Shown here in pieces: positions 52,225-61,763 of a DNA stretch of 64,000 nucleotides; the stretch's first letter is position 1, and every line of letters begins with the position of its first letter. The position numbers were made by a program, and so were the translations under genes. The stretch is from an uncultured Granulosicoccus sp. (GTDB lineage: Bacteria > Pseudomonadota > Gammaproteobacteria > Granulosicoccales > Granulosicoccaceae): assembly GCA_947492525.1 (NCBI GenBank), contig CANLNQ010000022.1, positions 62,001-126,000 on the forward strand, written 5' to 3'. The notes beneath the pieces are model-generated. The model saw only the letters and a program-made list of their open reading frames with translations. It searched no databases and was not told the origin of the DNA.

Positions 52225-54251
52225 AGAGTACTGCCCTGGCGTCTGTTGCCGGCGCTGCCCGTGGCAACACGAAGGGCATGAATCAGCAGAAGCAACCACG
52301 GCAGATGGAAGACGATGCCGCCGCCGGTGACGACGGCGCCACCGGTGTCGGTATCACCGCCCGTGGTGGCGACCGGTGGTGAATCGATGGTGTCACCGTC
52401 TGTTCCACCATCCGTGTCACCGTCGCCGCCTTCATCCGTACCATCACCTGCGCCACTGTCCGTGCCACTCGAACCGTCTGTCGTTCCGCCGGTGTCGCCG
52501 CCATCCGTATCGGGCCTGGCAGGTGCTGAATCGTTGAACGGGTGAGGTGCCTGATAACCCGGTGTCAGCGGATTTGTTGGATCGGTCGGAGTCCCCGGAG
52601 GCAGTGGCTCAGGTCCGGTCGGATCAGCACGCTCATTGAACGCCAGCGGCTCCGCCTCGGTGCCCAGGCTCAGAGCTGCAGCCGGAAAACCGGTTGATAC
52701 GGTGCCGGCAGAAGCGCCTGGCGCCGGTCCGACTGACACATTGCCCGTGTCCTTTCCATAGAAGACATAGGTTTCACCCTGGCCCGATGCGCCCATCATG
52801 ACATCGTCGCGACCGTCGGCATTGAAGTCACCTGCCGAGGCGACCGAGACGGCGTAGTAGTCAACCGTACCTGTGCCGTTGATGCGGAAACCATTACTGC
52901 CATCCAGGTCTTCAAGGTTCAACCGTGATGGAAATGCGCCTTGCGAGCCGAATACGAAGTAGGCCTGGCCGACACCCTTGCGTTGCGGGTTGATGATGGT
53001 GTGTGGTGCGCCGATGAGCAGATCATCGATCCCGTCACCATTGATGTCACCGGCGGTGTCCACATCGGCTCCCGCCATGTCGCCCCAGATGGCCTGTCCT
53101 TCCTCAATGGGAATGACACCGCCGCGGATGCCACGAATGACCAGACCATTGATGCCGTTCAGATCTGCCTCGACCACGGTATCGACCCCCGAGAAGTTGC
53201 CACCGAACAGCACGTAGACCTCACCCGGGTAGTCGCTGGGTACGCCGAAGGGGCCCTTGCTTGGCGCACCGATGGCGATATCGTCTATTCCGTCATGATT
53301 CAGGTCGCCAATGGCGCCAACGGCGGCGCCCGCGACGTCCTGAATGTCGCTTCCCTTGAATATCAGCCCGTTGCCGCCATCCAGGTCTGCCAGGCTCAGT
53401 GCAGCGGGAAACTCATCACCACCCAGAACCAGATAGGCAGCGCCGGCTTCAGCCTTGCCATCGGTGGTCTGATACGGTGCACCTATCAGCACATCGGCGA
53501 AGCCATCGTTGTTGAAATCCCCGGCGCCTGCGACATATCGTCCACTGCGATCCTCGGCACTGACGCCGATGATGGCAAATCCGTTGGAGCCATCCAGTGA
53601 TGCAGGCGATACTGTAGCGGGTCGAGCGCTGCGGCTTCCGAAAATGACGTAGCTCACGCCAGCACCGGTGAGCCCGTTCGGAGAGGCATTGGCATTGCCG
53701 ACGATGAAGTCGGGCAGGCCGTCACCGTTCACATCGCCTGCGCGTTTCAGATCAGTGGCAGCAGATCCGAAAACGAAACCATTGCTGCCATCGAGACTGG
53801 CAATATCAAAGGTGCGGGAAAACCCACCATCGGCACCGTAGATGATGCGAGTACCCGTGAGCGAGCCGACGGCGATATCATCAATTCCGTCACCGTTGAT
53901 GTCGCCGATACCGGCCAGCACAGAGTCGAATTCGTCGTCATTGAGTACGACGAAGCCACTGTTGCCATCCAGCTGCTGGCCATTGAGCACACCGTTGTTA
54001 CCCCGGGTGGGGCCAAAGATGACGCGGATGCCGCCAACGCCCGCACCCACCAGAATATCCTCGAGATTGTCGCCATTGACATCACCCGCTCGATCAACCG
54101 GCCCCCCTCGATCGATGGTCAGCTGATCATCAGCTCCCAGACGAAAATTCTCGATGATCGGGTCATAGCTGTCCGCCTGTGTCATGCGGGAGGCTGCCAT
54201 CAGGGTGATCAGACCAAGTGTGACGGTCAGGATGGTTTGTCGTGATTGCAT
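52215..54251 (-). CDS. FG-GAP repeat protein with GlyGly-CTERM-like tail
   Basis: A 678-residue secreted protein: signal peptide ending near MTQADS, then seven FG-GAP/integrin-alpha-like repeats each carrying a calcium loop of the form D-x-N-x-D-G-x-x-D (for example GDINGDGIDDIAVGS, GDFNNDGFADVLIGA). Residues about 555-640 are a Pro/Thr/Gly/Asp-rich linker. The C-terminus has a GGG, a hydrophobic stretch (FHLPWLLLLIHALRVA) and basic residues, resembling GlyGly-CTERM signals cleaved by rhombosortase after type II secretion. Role as a surface adhesin or glycan-binding protein is inferred. GGGAAG precedes the ATG. Confidence 0.85.
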   Translation of the reverse strand: MQSRQTILTVTLGLITLMAASRMTQADSYDPIIENFRLGADDQLTIDRGGPVDRAGDVNGDNLEDILVGAGVGGIRVIFGPTRGNNGVLNGQQLDGNSGFVVLNDDEFDSVLAGIGDINGDGIDDIAVGSLTGTRIIYGADGGFSRTFDIASLDGSNGFVFGSAATDLKRAGDVNGDGLPDFIVGNANASPNGLTGAGVSYVIFGSRSARPATVSPASLDGSNGFAIIGVSAEDRSGRYVAGAGDFNNDGFADVLIGAPYQTTDGKAEAGAAYLVLGGDEFPAALSLADLDGGNGLIFKGSDIQDVAGAAVGAIGDLNHDGIDDIAIGAPSKGPFGVPSDYPGEVYVLFGGNFSGVDTVVEADLNGINGLVIRGIRGGVIPIEEGQAIWGDMAGADVDTAGDINGDGIDDLLIGAPHTIINPQRKGVGQAYFVFGSQGAFPSRLNLEDLDGSNGFRINGTGTVDYYAVSVASAGDFNADGRDDVMMGASGQGETYVFYGKDTGNVSVGPAPGASAGTVSTGFPAAALSLGTEAEPLAFNERADPTGPEPLPPGTPTDPTNPLTPGYQAPHPFNDSAPARPDTDGGDTGGTTDGSSGTDSGAGDGTDEGGDGDTDGGTDGDTIDSPPVATTGGDTDTGGAVVTGGGIVFHLPWLLLLIHALRVATGSAGNRRQGSTLQK

Positions 54252-54440
54252 TGAGGGACTTCCCTGCTGCTACCTGTTTTGCCGGTACTGGCATGTAGCA
54301 TAGACTCGGATCGGGAAGGGGAGTGTAGCTTTCTGTGTCTGAGGGGTGTCGGTAATGTTGCTGAAAAGTGAGACCGTAGACAGGCTCTGCCACTGACGGA
54401 GTGTTACCGTCGTGACAGAACCTGCACGAAGGACGCTCGA

Positions 54441-55616
54441 TCAGGCGCTGACGGCGCTGAGCCGACGCTGTGCCAGATTGACCCAGTAGCTTGCGCCGGT
54501 TGTCAGTACATCGTCATTGAAGCGGTAGCTTGGACTGTGCAATACACAGCCGGGATCTGGCAGACCGGTTCCCAGCCAGATGAAGCACCCCGGTTTTTCT
54601 CCCAGCATGAAAGAAAAATCTTCGGAGGCCATTGAGGGCAGTTCGTCGGCCAATGCGTCGGTCCCTGTGGTCTCACGTGCTGCCTGCAGGGCCATTGTCG
54701 TTTCCTGATGCGTATTGACAGTGGCCGGGTAACGACGGTCGTAGTGCAGATTCACCTCCAACGCAAAGCTGCTGGCGATGCCGTCACAGATTTCCTGCAT
54801 GCGCCGTTCTATCAGATTCTGTGTGGCTTCACTCAAATGACGCGTACAGCCACGCAGTACGGCGTGTGCAGGCAGGACATTCCAGGTGTCGCCCCCCTGT
54901 ATCTGGGTAACGGACACGACACCTGCGTCCAGAGGGTCCATTGACCTCGACACGATATTCTGCAGTTGCATCTGCAGACTGGCGGCGGCTGACAAGACGT
55001 CCTGACCCTTATGGGGCATGGCGGCGTGCGAGCCCTGACCATGCAAGGCGATCTCGAAAACGTCGAAGGCAGCCATCTGCGGGCCGGTTCGGGCGGCAAA
55101 GACACCGGTGTCCAGCCCTGGCCAGTTGTGCAGGCCGTAGACCTCATCGATGTTGAAGTCGCGGAATAGTCCGTCCTGGATCATTGCGCGTGCACCGGCC
55201 TCACCTTCTTCGGCAGGTTGAAAGATGAAATGAACCTTGCCCGCGGGTCCGTCGTGTTCCTTCAGGTAGCGCGCAGCCGCGAGCAACATGGTCATGTGAC
55301 CATCGTGACCACAGGCATGCATGACTCCTTCGGTTTCCGATGCGTAGGGTACGTCCGCCTCTTCCAGTATCGGCAGGGCGTCCATGTCGGTACGCAGCGC
55401 AATGCTCGGGCCATCACCTCTGTCCAGTGTGGCCACCAGCCCGGTACCGCCGATGCCTCTCACTGGCTGGTAGCCGAACGCCTGAAGCCGCTCGGCGATG
55501 AAGTCTGCCGTACGGAATTCCTTGTAGGCCAGCTCGGGGTGGCGGTGCAACTCATGTCGCCAGGATTCCAGCTCCGAGCGTTGTTCATCGAAATAGTCCG
55601 TGACTGCAGATTTCAT
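54441..55616 (-). CDS. M20-family amidohydrolase
   Basis: A 391-residue metallo-amidohydrolase of the hippurate/N-acyl-amino-acid type. Metal and catalytic segments are RTDMDALPILEEADVPY, VMHACGHDGHMTMLLAAARYL, FQPAEEGEAGARAMI and ASEDFSFML. It hydrolyses an amide bond of a small acylated substrate. It is the last gene of the minus-strand operon behind a dipeptide-type importer, so the imported compound probably contains an amide or N-acyl bond. Confidence 0.92.
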   Translation of the reverse strand: MKSAVTDYFDEQRSELESWRHELHRHPELAYKEFRTADFIAERLQAFGYQPVRGIGGTGLVATLDRGDGPSIALRTDMDALPILEEADVPYASETEGVMHACGHDGHMTMLLAAARYLKEHDGPAGKVHFIFQPAEEGEAGARAMIQDGLFRDFNIDEVYGLHNWPGLDTGVFAARTGPQMAAFDVFEIALHGQGSHAAMPHKGQDVLSAAASLQMQLQNIVSRSMDPLDAGVVSVTQIQGGDTWNVLPAHAVLRGCTRHLSEATQNLIERRMQEICDGIASSFALEVNLHYDRRYPATVNTHQETTMALQAARETTGTDALADELPSMASEDFSFMLGEKPGCFIWLGTGLPDPGCVLHSPSYRFNDDVLTTGASYWVNLAQRRLSAVSA

Positions 55617-55627
55617 CGCTGGCTCTC

Positions 55628-57145
55628 TCAGGCGTCTGGCGCGTAGCCAAAGGCAATGCGCGGTGTGCTGGCAGTGTCTATCCAGACACTCTTCGGGCTA
55701 GTGTATTCCATCAGGGCGTCGGTGCCACTCGAACGACCAAAGCCGGAGGAGCGTGAGCCGCCAAACGGTGATGAGACATGGATAGCCTTGTAACTGTTGA
55801 TCCAGAATGTACCGGCTCGTACGGCTGCCGACACGCGATGAGCCCTTGCCACATCAGCTGTCCAGACGGCGCCAGCCAATCCGAAATCAGTGCTGTTGGC
55901 AATCTGTATGGCCTCTTCTTCGTCAGAAAACGCAAGGCTGGTAACGACGGGGCCGAATATTTCCTGCCTTGCCGCCGCGGCATCGACTGCCAGATCAGCC
56001 AGAATGGTGGGGGACACGAACAAGCCGTCGCCGTCCGGTGTCTCACCTGAGATGATGCGCCCACCGTCCTCTTCACTGGCCTGACGAACCATGGTGCTGA
56101 CATGCTCGAACTGGCGAGCATTGCTGATCGGACCCACCTCGGTGTCTTCATCAAGCGGGTCGCCCAGAGTCAATCTCTTCATGCCCGACGCGAGCATGCC
56201 GAGAAATTGCTCCTGTACATCCTGATGTACCAGCAGACGTGAACCGGCTACGCAGCTTTGACCGGAGGCCGAGAAAATGGCTGCCTGAGCGCCACGACAG
56301 GCTGCCTCCAGGTTGGCGTCGGGAAACACGATATTGGCAGATTTGCCTCCCAGCTCCAGTACCACAGGCTTCAGGGCGCGGCCGGCAGAGGTGGCTACAG
56401 TTCGGCCGGTTTGAGGTGAACCCACGAACACGACCTTGCGTACAGCGTCATGGGCTATGGCCGCTTCGCCGGCGGTCGGCCCCAGGCCTGCCAGCACATT
56501 GACCAGGCCTTTCGGGAGACCTGCCTGTTCCGCCAGCAGAACCAGAGCGACACTGGTCAACGGGGTGAGTTCACTGGGTTTGATGACCACACCATTGCCG
56601 GTGGCGATGGCAGGAGCAATCTGCCAACCGGCAGTAAACACCGGTGCATTCCACGGCGTGATCTGGAACACCACACCCAGAGGTTCGCGCAAGGTGTAGT
56701 TCAAGTGACCGGAGGGTACCGGTATGACCTCTCCATGCAGCTTGTCGGCCCAGCCCGCATAGTAGCGGAACATCTCCACGACCTTGGAGACTTCCACTCG
56801 GCAATCGCGCAGGGGTTTGCCGGCGACCAGCGCTTCCAGTTGTGCAAGAGGCTCAACCCTGGCCTCTACCGCACTGGCAATGGCCTGCATGACATTACCG
56901 CGCGCAGCGGCACTGAACTGCTGTGTCCAGATTCTCTGAGCTTCCGCCGCATGCTCGCAGGCGCTGCGAGCCAGCTCGGCATCGCAGTCGGCATAGTGCG
57001 CCAGAGTCTGGCGGGTGTAGGGGTCTTCCAGAGTGATTTGCGCGCCGTGGCCGTCACGCAGTTGTCCGCCAATCAGGCTCTGTGGCAGCCTGCCCATACC
57101 CAGCTCGGCCATGAGTGTGGCAAACAGTTCATTGCGGTCAGACAT
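55628..57145 (-). CDS. Aldehyde dehydrogenase
   Basis: A 505-residue NAD(P)-dependent ALDH. The catalytic cysteine is in SASGQSCVAGSRL, the glutamate in VLELGGKSANIVF, and the motif PWNAPVFTAGWQIAPAIATG is typical. It oxidises a carbonyl intermediate to an acid. ATG at 57145 overlaps the end of the upstream dehydrogenase gene by 8 bp; the frame to 57283 is an artefact of that overlap. Confidence 0.95.
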   Translation of the reverse strand: MSDRNELFATLMAELGMGRLPQSLIGGQLRDGHGAQITLEDPYTRQTLAHYADCDAELARSACEHAAEAQRIWTQQFSAAARGNVMQAIASAVEARVEPLAQLEALVAGKPLRDCRVEVSKVVEMFRYYAGWADKLHGEVIPVPSGHLNYTLREPLGVVFQITPWNAPVFTAGWQIAPAIATGNGVVIKPSELTPLTSVALVLLAEQAGLPKGLVNVLAGLGPTAGEAAIAHDAVRKVVFVGSPQTGRTVATSAGRALKPVVLELGGKSANIVFPDANLEAACRGAQAAIFSASGQSCVAGSRLLVHQDVQEQFLGMLASGMKRLTLGDPLDEDTEVGPISNARQFEHVSTMVRQASEEDGGRIISGETPDGDGLFVSPTILADLAVDAAAARQEIFGPVVTSLAFSDEEEAIQIANSTDFGLAGAVWTADVARAHRVSAAVRAGTFWINSYKAIHVSSPFGGSRSSGFGRSSGTDALMEYTSPKSVWIDTASTPRIAFGYAPDA

Positions 57146-57998
57146 CGGCGTGATTTCCAGCTTTGTAGATTTCATTGAAGTCGGCATCGTCAGGCAGGCT
57201 GGAGCGACTGGCATCCCAGATACCGGCGATGGCGCGGGTTGCAGGCAGATCGAGTGCTGTGCGCTCGGCCAGAGAGACGGCAAGTCCGACGTCCTTGCGC
57301 ATCAGTCCCATGGTGAAACCGGAGTTGTATTTTTCATTGAGTATCCATAGCGGAAAATTCACCTCGCTGACGCCGCTTCGACCGGAACCGGCATTGATGC
57401 CCTCAAGAAGGTTCTCCAGGCTGACACCCTGTGTCGCCGCCAGCCGTGCCATTTCACTCATCAGGGCCAGGTTGGCTGCGCACAGCAGATTGTTGGCAAT
57501 CTTGGTGGCATGGCCGGAGCCGGAAGGGCCTATGTGTACGGTCTTGGCCGTCAGATGGGTGAGCATGGGTTGCAGGTTTCTGATCGTGTCTGCCGGGCCA
57601 CCCAGGACCATGGTCATGGTGCCCTTGCGTGCACCGTTGGGTCCACCACTGACCGGACCGTCAATGAACACATGACCGGCAGCTTCTGCCTGTGCCGCCA
57701 GTTCGCGGGTCACGTCGGGTTCCGAAGTCGATGTGTCGAGGATGATGCTGGCGGCTTGCAGTAGTGGCTGGAGTTCCTGCATGACGGCCTTGACGATACT
57801 GGCTGTCGGCAGGGAAAGAATGATGGTGGTGCATTGAGCGGCAAGGGTGGCCAGATCGTCTGCCACAGCTGCACCTGTGGCCGCCATGCGTGCACGGGCT
57901 TCGGGCAGGGCGTCATGGCATAGCACCGCCTGTCCCTGTTCCCGCAGTCGTTGAACCATGGAGCCTCCCATGGCGCCACAGCCTATGATTCCGATCAT
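57138..57998 (-). CDS. 3-hydroxyisobutyrate-dehydrogenase-family protein
   Basis: A 286-residue beta-hydroxyacid dehydrogenase: NAD(P) motif IGIIGCGAMGGSMVQRLREQ, substrate-site FIDGPVSGGPNGARKGTM, and the catalytic-lysine segment GSGHATKIANNLLCAANLAL. It oxidises or reduces a 2- or 3-hydroxyacid. With the ALDH encoded next it forms a likely alcohol-to-aldehyde-to-acid sequence on the imported substrate. ATG at 57998 has AGAGGTACAG upstream. Confidence 0.92.
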   Translation of the reverse strand: MIGIIGCGAMGGSMVQRLREQGQAVLCHDALPEARARMAATGAAVADDLATLAAQCTTIILSLPTASIVKAVMQELQPLLQAASIILDTSTSEPDVTRELAAQAEAAGHVFIDGPVSGGPNGARKGTMTMVLGGPADTIRNLQPMLTHLTAKTVHIGPSGSGHATKIANNLLCAANLALMSEMARLAATQGVSLENLLEGINAGSGRSGVSEVNFPLWILNEKYNSGFTMGLMRKDVGLAVSLAERTALDLPATRAIAGIWDASRSSLPDDADFNEIYKAGNHADV

Positions 57999-58029
57999 TG
58001 TCTGTACCTCTGATTCGATGATGAGATGT

Positions 58030-59709
58030 CTATTGAGTGAGTCGATCCAGCCGGGGTGCTGTGTCGAGCAACAGTTGCGTGTATTCACTGCTGGGTGTGT
58101 CGAAGACTTCTTCCGAAGGTCCGCATTCGACGAAACGGCTCTTGCGCATGACAGCGACTCGGTCCGAGACCTGCCTGACGACGGCCAGATCATGACTGAC
58201 GAAGAGCATGGTCAGGCCAAGACTCTGTTTCAGCTCCATCAGCAAGGCCAGCATGTCGGCCTGAATCGACACATCGAGTGCTGATGTCGGTTCATCACAC
58301 AACAGGAATCTGGGGCGGACCGACAAGGCCCGGGCGATACAGATGCGTTGGCGCTGTCCGCCTGAAAACTGGTGGGGATGCTTGCGCGCAGCATCTGCTG
58401 GCAGGCCAACTCGTTCGAGCAGTGCGGCGACCCGCATCGAAACCTCGCGCCGACTGGCAAGCCCGTGAAACAGGATGGGCTCGGCAAGGATTCGATCAAC
58501 GCGCATGCGTCCGTTCAGTGAGGAGTAGGGGTCCTGGAAAATCACCTGAACATCGCGGCGGAAAGCCTTGTGGCGAGCCTTGCTGGAAAGCGTGCTCAGA
58601 GCGCCATGATCCGCATATTCGATCTCGCCCGACGTCGGTTTGAGCAGACCTGTCAGGAGTCGTCCCAGCGTCGATTTTCCCGAACCGCTTTCACCGACCA
58701 GTCCCAGTACTTCACCGCGACGAATGGACAGTGCCGGGCTGTCGACTGCACGGAAACGTGTTTTTCCGGAGAGAAGGCCAGCCTTGCGAATCTCGAAGTC
58801 CTTTGTCAATGCTGTACAACTCAGGAAGTCCTCGTCATCGGTGTTGAACTGCCCCTGCCGGAGCCAGCTGTCGATCTCGCCCCCCTGGCTGGTCGGATTG
58901 CGGAAGCGATTCTCCCGGCAATCCATGCGCGGGATGGAAGCTATCAGATCGCGGGTGTAGGTCTGTGTCGGTTCAGCCAGAACCTGGCGGGTCGGACCCG
59001 CTTCAACCAGCGAGCCGTGTCGCATGACATGAACTCGATCGGCTGTCTCGGCGATGACCCCCATGTCATGGGTAACCAGCACGACACCCAACTGGCGATC
59101 ACGGCAGATCCGCTTGACCAGATCCAGTACCTGCTTCTGGACGGACACATCCAGAGCTGTCGTGGGTTCGTCAGCAATCAGCAGCTCAGGGTCTCCTGCC
59201 AGTGCCAGAGCAATGACCACACGCTGTCGCATGCCCCCCGAGAATTCATGAGGGTATTGGCGCATGCGTTCTGCCGGCTCCGGAATGCCGACATCGGCGA
59301 GCCGTTCGCAGGCCAGTTGTTGCGCCTTGCGGGCGGAAAGCCCTTGCAGAATGGCGATTGACTCGCTGAGCTGATCGCCCACCTTCACCAATGGGTTGAG
59401 TGAGGTCATGGGGTCCTGGAATATCATGCCGATGCGACGACCACGCACTCTGGCCATGCTGGAAGAATCGAGCTTCCCCAGATCCTCTCCATCCAGCATG
59501 ATACTGCCCTGAGTGACGATCCCGGGCCTGGCGAGCAGACCCATGATGGCATTACCGACCGTGGATTTTCCGGCTCCACTCTCACCGATGAGGCCAACGA
59601 TCTCACCGCGCTCGACCTGCATGCTGAAGTCGTTCACAGCCGTGAAATCCCCCAAGCGGTGCGGGAAGGTTATTTGCAGATTGTCGATCTGCAGCAAGCT
59701 CGTGTTCAT
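58030..59709 (-). CDS. Dipeptide/oligopeptide-type ABC transporter, fused ATPases
   Basis: A 559-residue protein with two nucleotide-binding domains: Walker A GESGAGKST and signature FSGGMRQRVVIALA in the first (about 1-265), Walker A GESGSGKST and signature FSGGQRQRICIARAL in the second (about 295-555). This is the DppD-DppF fusion layout seen in GsiA-like systems. It overlaps the permease C gene by ATGA and powers the importer of this operon. Confidence 0.95.
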   Translation of the reverse strand: MNTSLLQIDNLQITFPHRLGDFTAVNDFSMQVERGEIVGLIGESGAGKSTVGNAIMGLLARPGIVTQGSIMLDGEDLGKLDSSSMARVRGRRIGMIFQDPMTSLNPLVKVGDQLSESIAILQGLSARKAQQLACERLADVGIPEPAERMRQYPHEFSGGMRQRVVIALALAGDPELLIADEPTTALDVSVQKQVLDLVKRICRDRQLGVVLVTHDMGVIAETADRVHVMRHGSLVEAGPTRQVLAEPTQTYTRDLIASIPRMDCRENRFRNPTSQGGEIDSWLRQGQFNTDDEDFLSCTALTKDFEIRKAGLLSGKTRFRAVDSPALSIRRGEVLGLVGESGSGKSTLGRLLTGLLKPTSGEIEYADHGALSTLSSKARHKAFRRDVQVIFQDPYSSLNGRMRVDRILAEPILFHGLASRREVSMRVAALLERVGLPADAARKHPHQFSGGQRQRICIARALSVRPRFLLCDEPTSALDVSIQADMLALLMELKQSLGLTMLFVSHDLAVVRQVSDRVAVMRKSRFVECGPSEEVFDTPSSEYTQLLLDTAPRLDRLTQ

Positions 59710-60608
59710 CGCAGTCTCGGATTCAGGAAGTCACGGACCCAGTCAGCCACCAGGTTGAAGGCAATGACCATGACCAGAAGCATGGCGCCCGGGAAGATCA
59801 CGACCCACCAGATGCCCGAGAACAGATACTGACTGCCGATCTGGATGAGTGCACCCAGTGAAGGTTCGGTCAACGGTGTGCCCAGCCCGAGAAACGACAG
59901 TGTCGCTTCGGTCACGATGGCAACTGCAATCTGCAACATGGCGAGTACGAGCACCGGACTGAGGACATTGGGCGTGATATGCCGCAGCAATATGGTCATG
60001 GTCGGCAGGCCGATGGCGCGACAGGATGTCACGTAGTCCTGACTTCGCTGCACCAGTACCGAGCTTCGCACGATACGCGCAAACTGCACCCAGCCTGCCA
60101 GGCCGATGGCCAGTATCATGATAGGCACCGCAGCCTGTGAGAACAGGTGCGCTGGCAGGGTTGCCTTCAGGATGCCGTTGAACAACAGCGCGATCAGGAT
60201 CGGCGGGAACGCGAACTGGATCTCTGCCAGTCGCATGAGAACGGTATCGAGAAGGCCGCCGAAGTAGCCAGAGAACAAACCGATAGTCATGCCGATGGTG
60301 GCTGACAGGGCTACCGCACCCAGGCCTACCATCAGAGATATACGACCGCCATAGAGCATGGCGGACAGAACATCACGACCCTGAATATCGGTGCCCAGGA
60401 TGAACCGGGGATCGCTTCCCGACATCCAAGAGGGTGGCAGGTTGTTGTCCATGATAGACAGGGTTGCCGGGTCGAATGGTGTATGAGGCGCCACCCAATT
60501 GGCAAACACGCAAGCCAGAACAATCAGCGCGATGATGATGCTCGACACGACCGTTACCGGTGAGCTGAGAAACTGGTACCAGAACTCGGAACGAATACGA
60601 TTGATCAT
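59706..60608 (-). CDS. Dipeptide-type ABC transporter permease, DppC-like
   Basis: A 300-residue inner-membrane permease with six helices. DppC/OppC features are ILGTDIQGRDVLSAMLYGGR and the transport signature in CRAIGLPTMTILLRHITPN. It pairs with the DppB-like permease whose stop is adjacent, and with the fused ATPase that overlaps its end. Confidence 0.95.
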   Translation of the reverse strand: MINRIRSEFWYQFLSSPVTVVSSIIIALIVLACVFANWVAPHTPFDPATLSIMDNNLPPSWMSGSDPRFILGTDIQGRDVLSAMLYGGRISLMVGLGAVALSATIGMTIGLFSGYFGGLLDTVLMRLAEIQFAFPPILIALLFNGILKATLPAHLFSQAAVPIMILAIGLAGWVQFARIVRSSVLVQRSQDYVTSCRAIGLPTMTILLRHITPNVLSPVLVLAMLQIAVAIVTEATLSFLGLGTPLTEPSLGALIQIGSQYLFSGIWWVVIFPGAMLLVMVIAFNLVADWVRDFLNPRLR

Positions 60609-60609
60609 C

Positions 60610-61578
60610 TCAACGGGCCCCGTGACGGATGCGCGGATCGATCAACACATAGATCGCATCTACCACCAAATTGGCCAATGTGAATACGAAGCCGACGAAT
60701 ATCAGGTAGGCAGCGAGCAAGGGAATGTCGCTCTGACCAATGGCGTGCAGCAACAGGGATCCCATGCCGGGCCACTGGAAGACATATTCGGTAATGATCG
60801 AAAACGCGAACAGAGAACTCAGTTGCAGACCCACGGCGGTGACAACCGGCACGAGCGTGTTCTTGAGCGCATGCTGCAGATAGATGCGCTGTGCCGGTAG
60901 GCCACGTGCCCAGGCAAAGCGGATGTAATCGGTGCGCAGCACTTCAAGCATTTCCGAGCGGATCAGTCTCAATATGACACCTAGCTGAAACAGGCATAGC
61001 ACGGCTGCCGGCATCAGAGCGTGAGTCAATCCGTCCAGAGTGAAGAGGCTTGATTCGAATCCGGCGATCCCGGCGACATCACCGCGGCCAAAGGAAGGCA
61101 GCCAGGGCAACCAGACGGAGAACACCAGTATCAACAGAATGCCGAGAAGAAACGATGGCACGGACACCCCGATCACGGACAGGGCCATGATGGTCTGCGC
61201 GATGCCACCCTTGCGATGAATACCGGTATAGATGCCTGCCGGTACGGCCAGGGCCAGAGACAGGACGCCGGAGAGCAGTACCAGTTCAACGGTTGCAGGC
61301 AGGCGTTCGGCAATCATGTCGCTGACGTCCCTGTTGAAGCTGTAGGAGATGCCGAAGTCACCTTGCAGGGCATTACCCACATAGCGGACGTATTGATACA
61401 GAATCGGATCATTCAGGCCCAGTTGCTCGCGCAAGGCCTCGCGATCCGCCACCGTGGTTTCCTGTCCGACCATGGCAAGAACCGGGTCGCCGACGTACTG
61501 GAAAACGAGGAAACCGACCAATGCGACACAGAGCATGACGATGGCTGCCTGTACCAGCCTTGTAATGAGTGAATACAT
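60610..61578 (-). CDS. Dipeptide-type ABC transporter permease, DppB-like
   Basis: A 322-residue permease with the DppB N-terminus (LITRLVQAAIVMLCVALVGF), GDFGISYSFNRDVSDMI and the signature ARGLPAQRIYLQHALKN. AGGAAACAC precedes the ATG. It follows the binding-protein gene after a 185-bp gap that holds a strong hairpin. Confidence 0.95.
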   Translation of the reverse strand: MYSLITRLVQAAIVMLCVALVGFLVFQYVGDPVLAMVGQETTVADREALREQLGLNDPILYQYVRYVGNALQGDFGISYSFNRDVSDMIAERLPATVELVLLSGVLSLALAVPAGIYTGIHRKGGIAQTIMALSVIGVSVPSFLLGILLILVFSVWLPWLPSFGRGDVAGIAGFESSLFTLDGLTHALMPAAVLCLFQLGVILRLIRSEMLEVLRTDYIRFAWARGLPAQRIYLQHALKNTLVPVVTAVGLQLSSLFAFSIITEYVFQWPGMGSLLLHAIGQSDIPLLAAYLIFVGFVFTLANLVVDAIYVLIDPRIRHGAR

Positions 61579-61700
61579 GTGTTTCCTGTGAAGGCGAGGG
61601 CAGCGACCTCATCTGCAATTTGCGCAATCGTGTGCGCGTTGCCGCTAGCTGTTCAAGACTGGTGGCACGGTGCAATTCGTGTGTGAGAGTTGGTCCGCGT

Positions 61701-61731
61701 CGATCTGTCCGGGACGCTGGTCCCGGACGAT
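61701..61731 (-). promoter_or_regulatory. Strong hairpin after the dipeptide-type binding-protein gene
   Basis: GTCCGGGAC and GTCCCGGAC form a perfect 9-bp stem with a GCTG loop (61706-61727), extended by GATC/GATC after one bulged base. On the minus strand it lies about 35 bp past the binding-protein stop and before the permease genes. No T run follows. It matches the pattern at the other two binding-protein genes. Confidence 0.75.
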
Positions 61732-61763
61732 CAGTCACGAACAGCCTTGCAGTCGATACGTCT

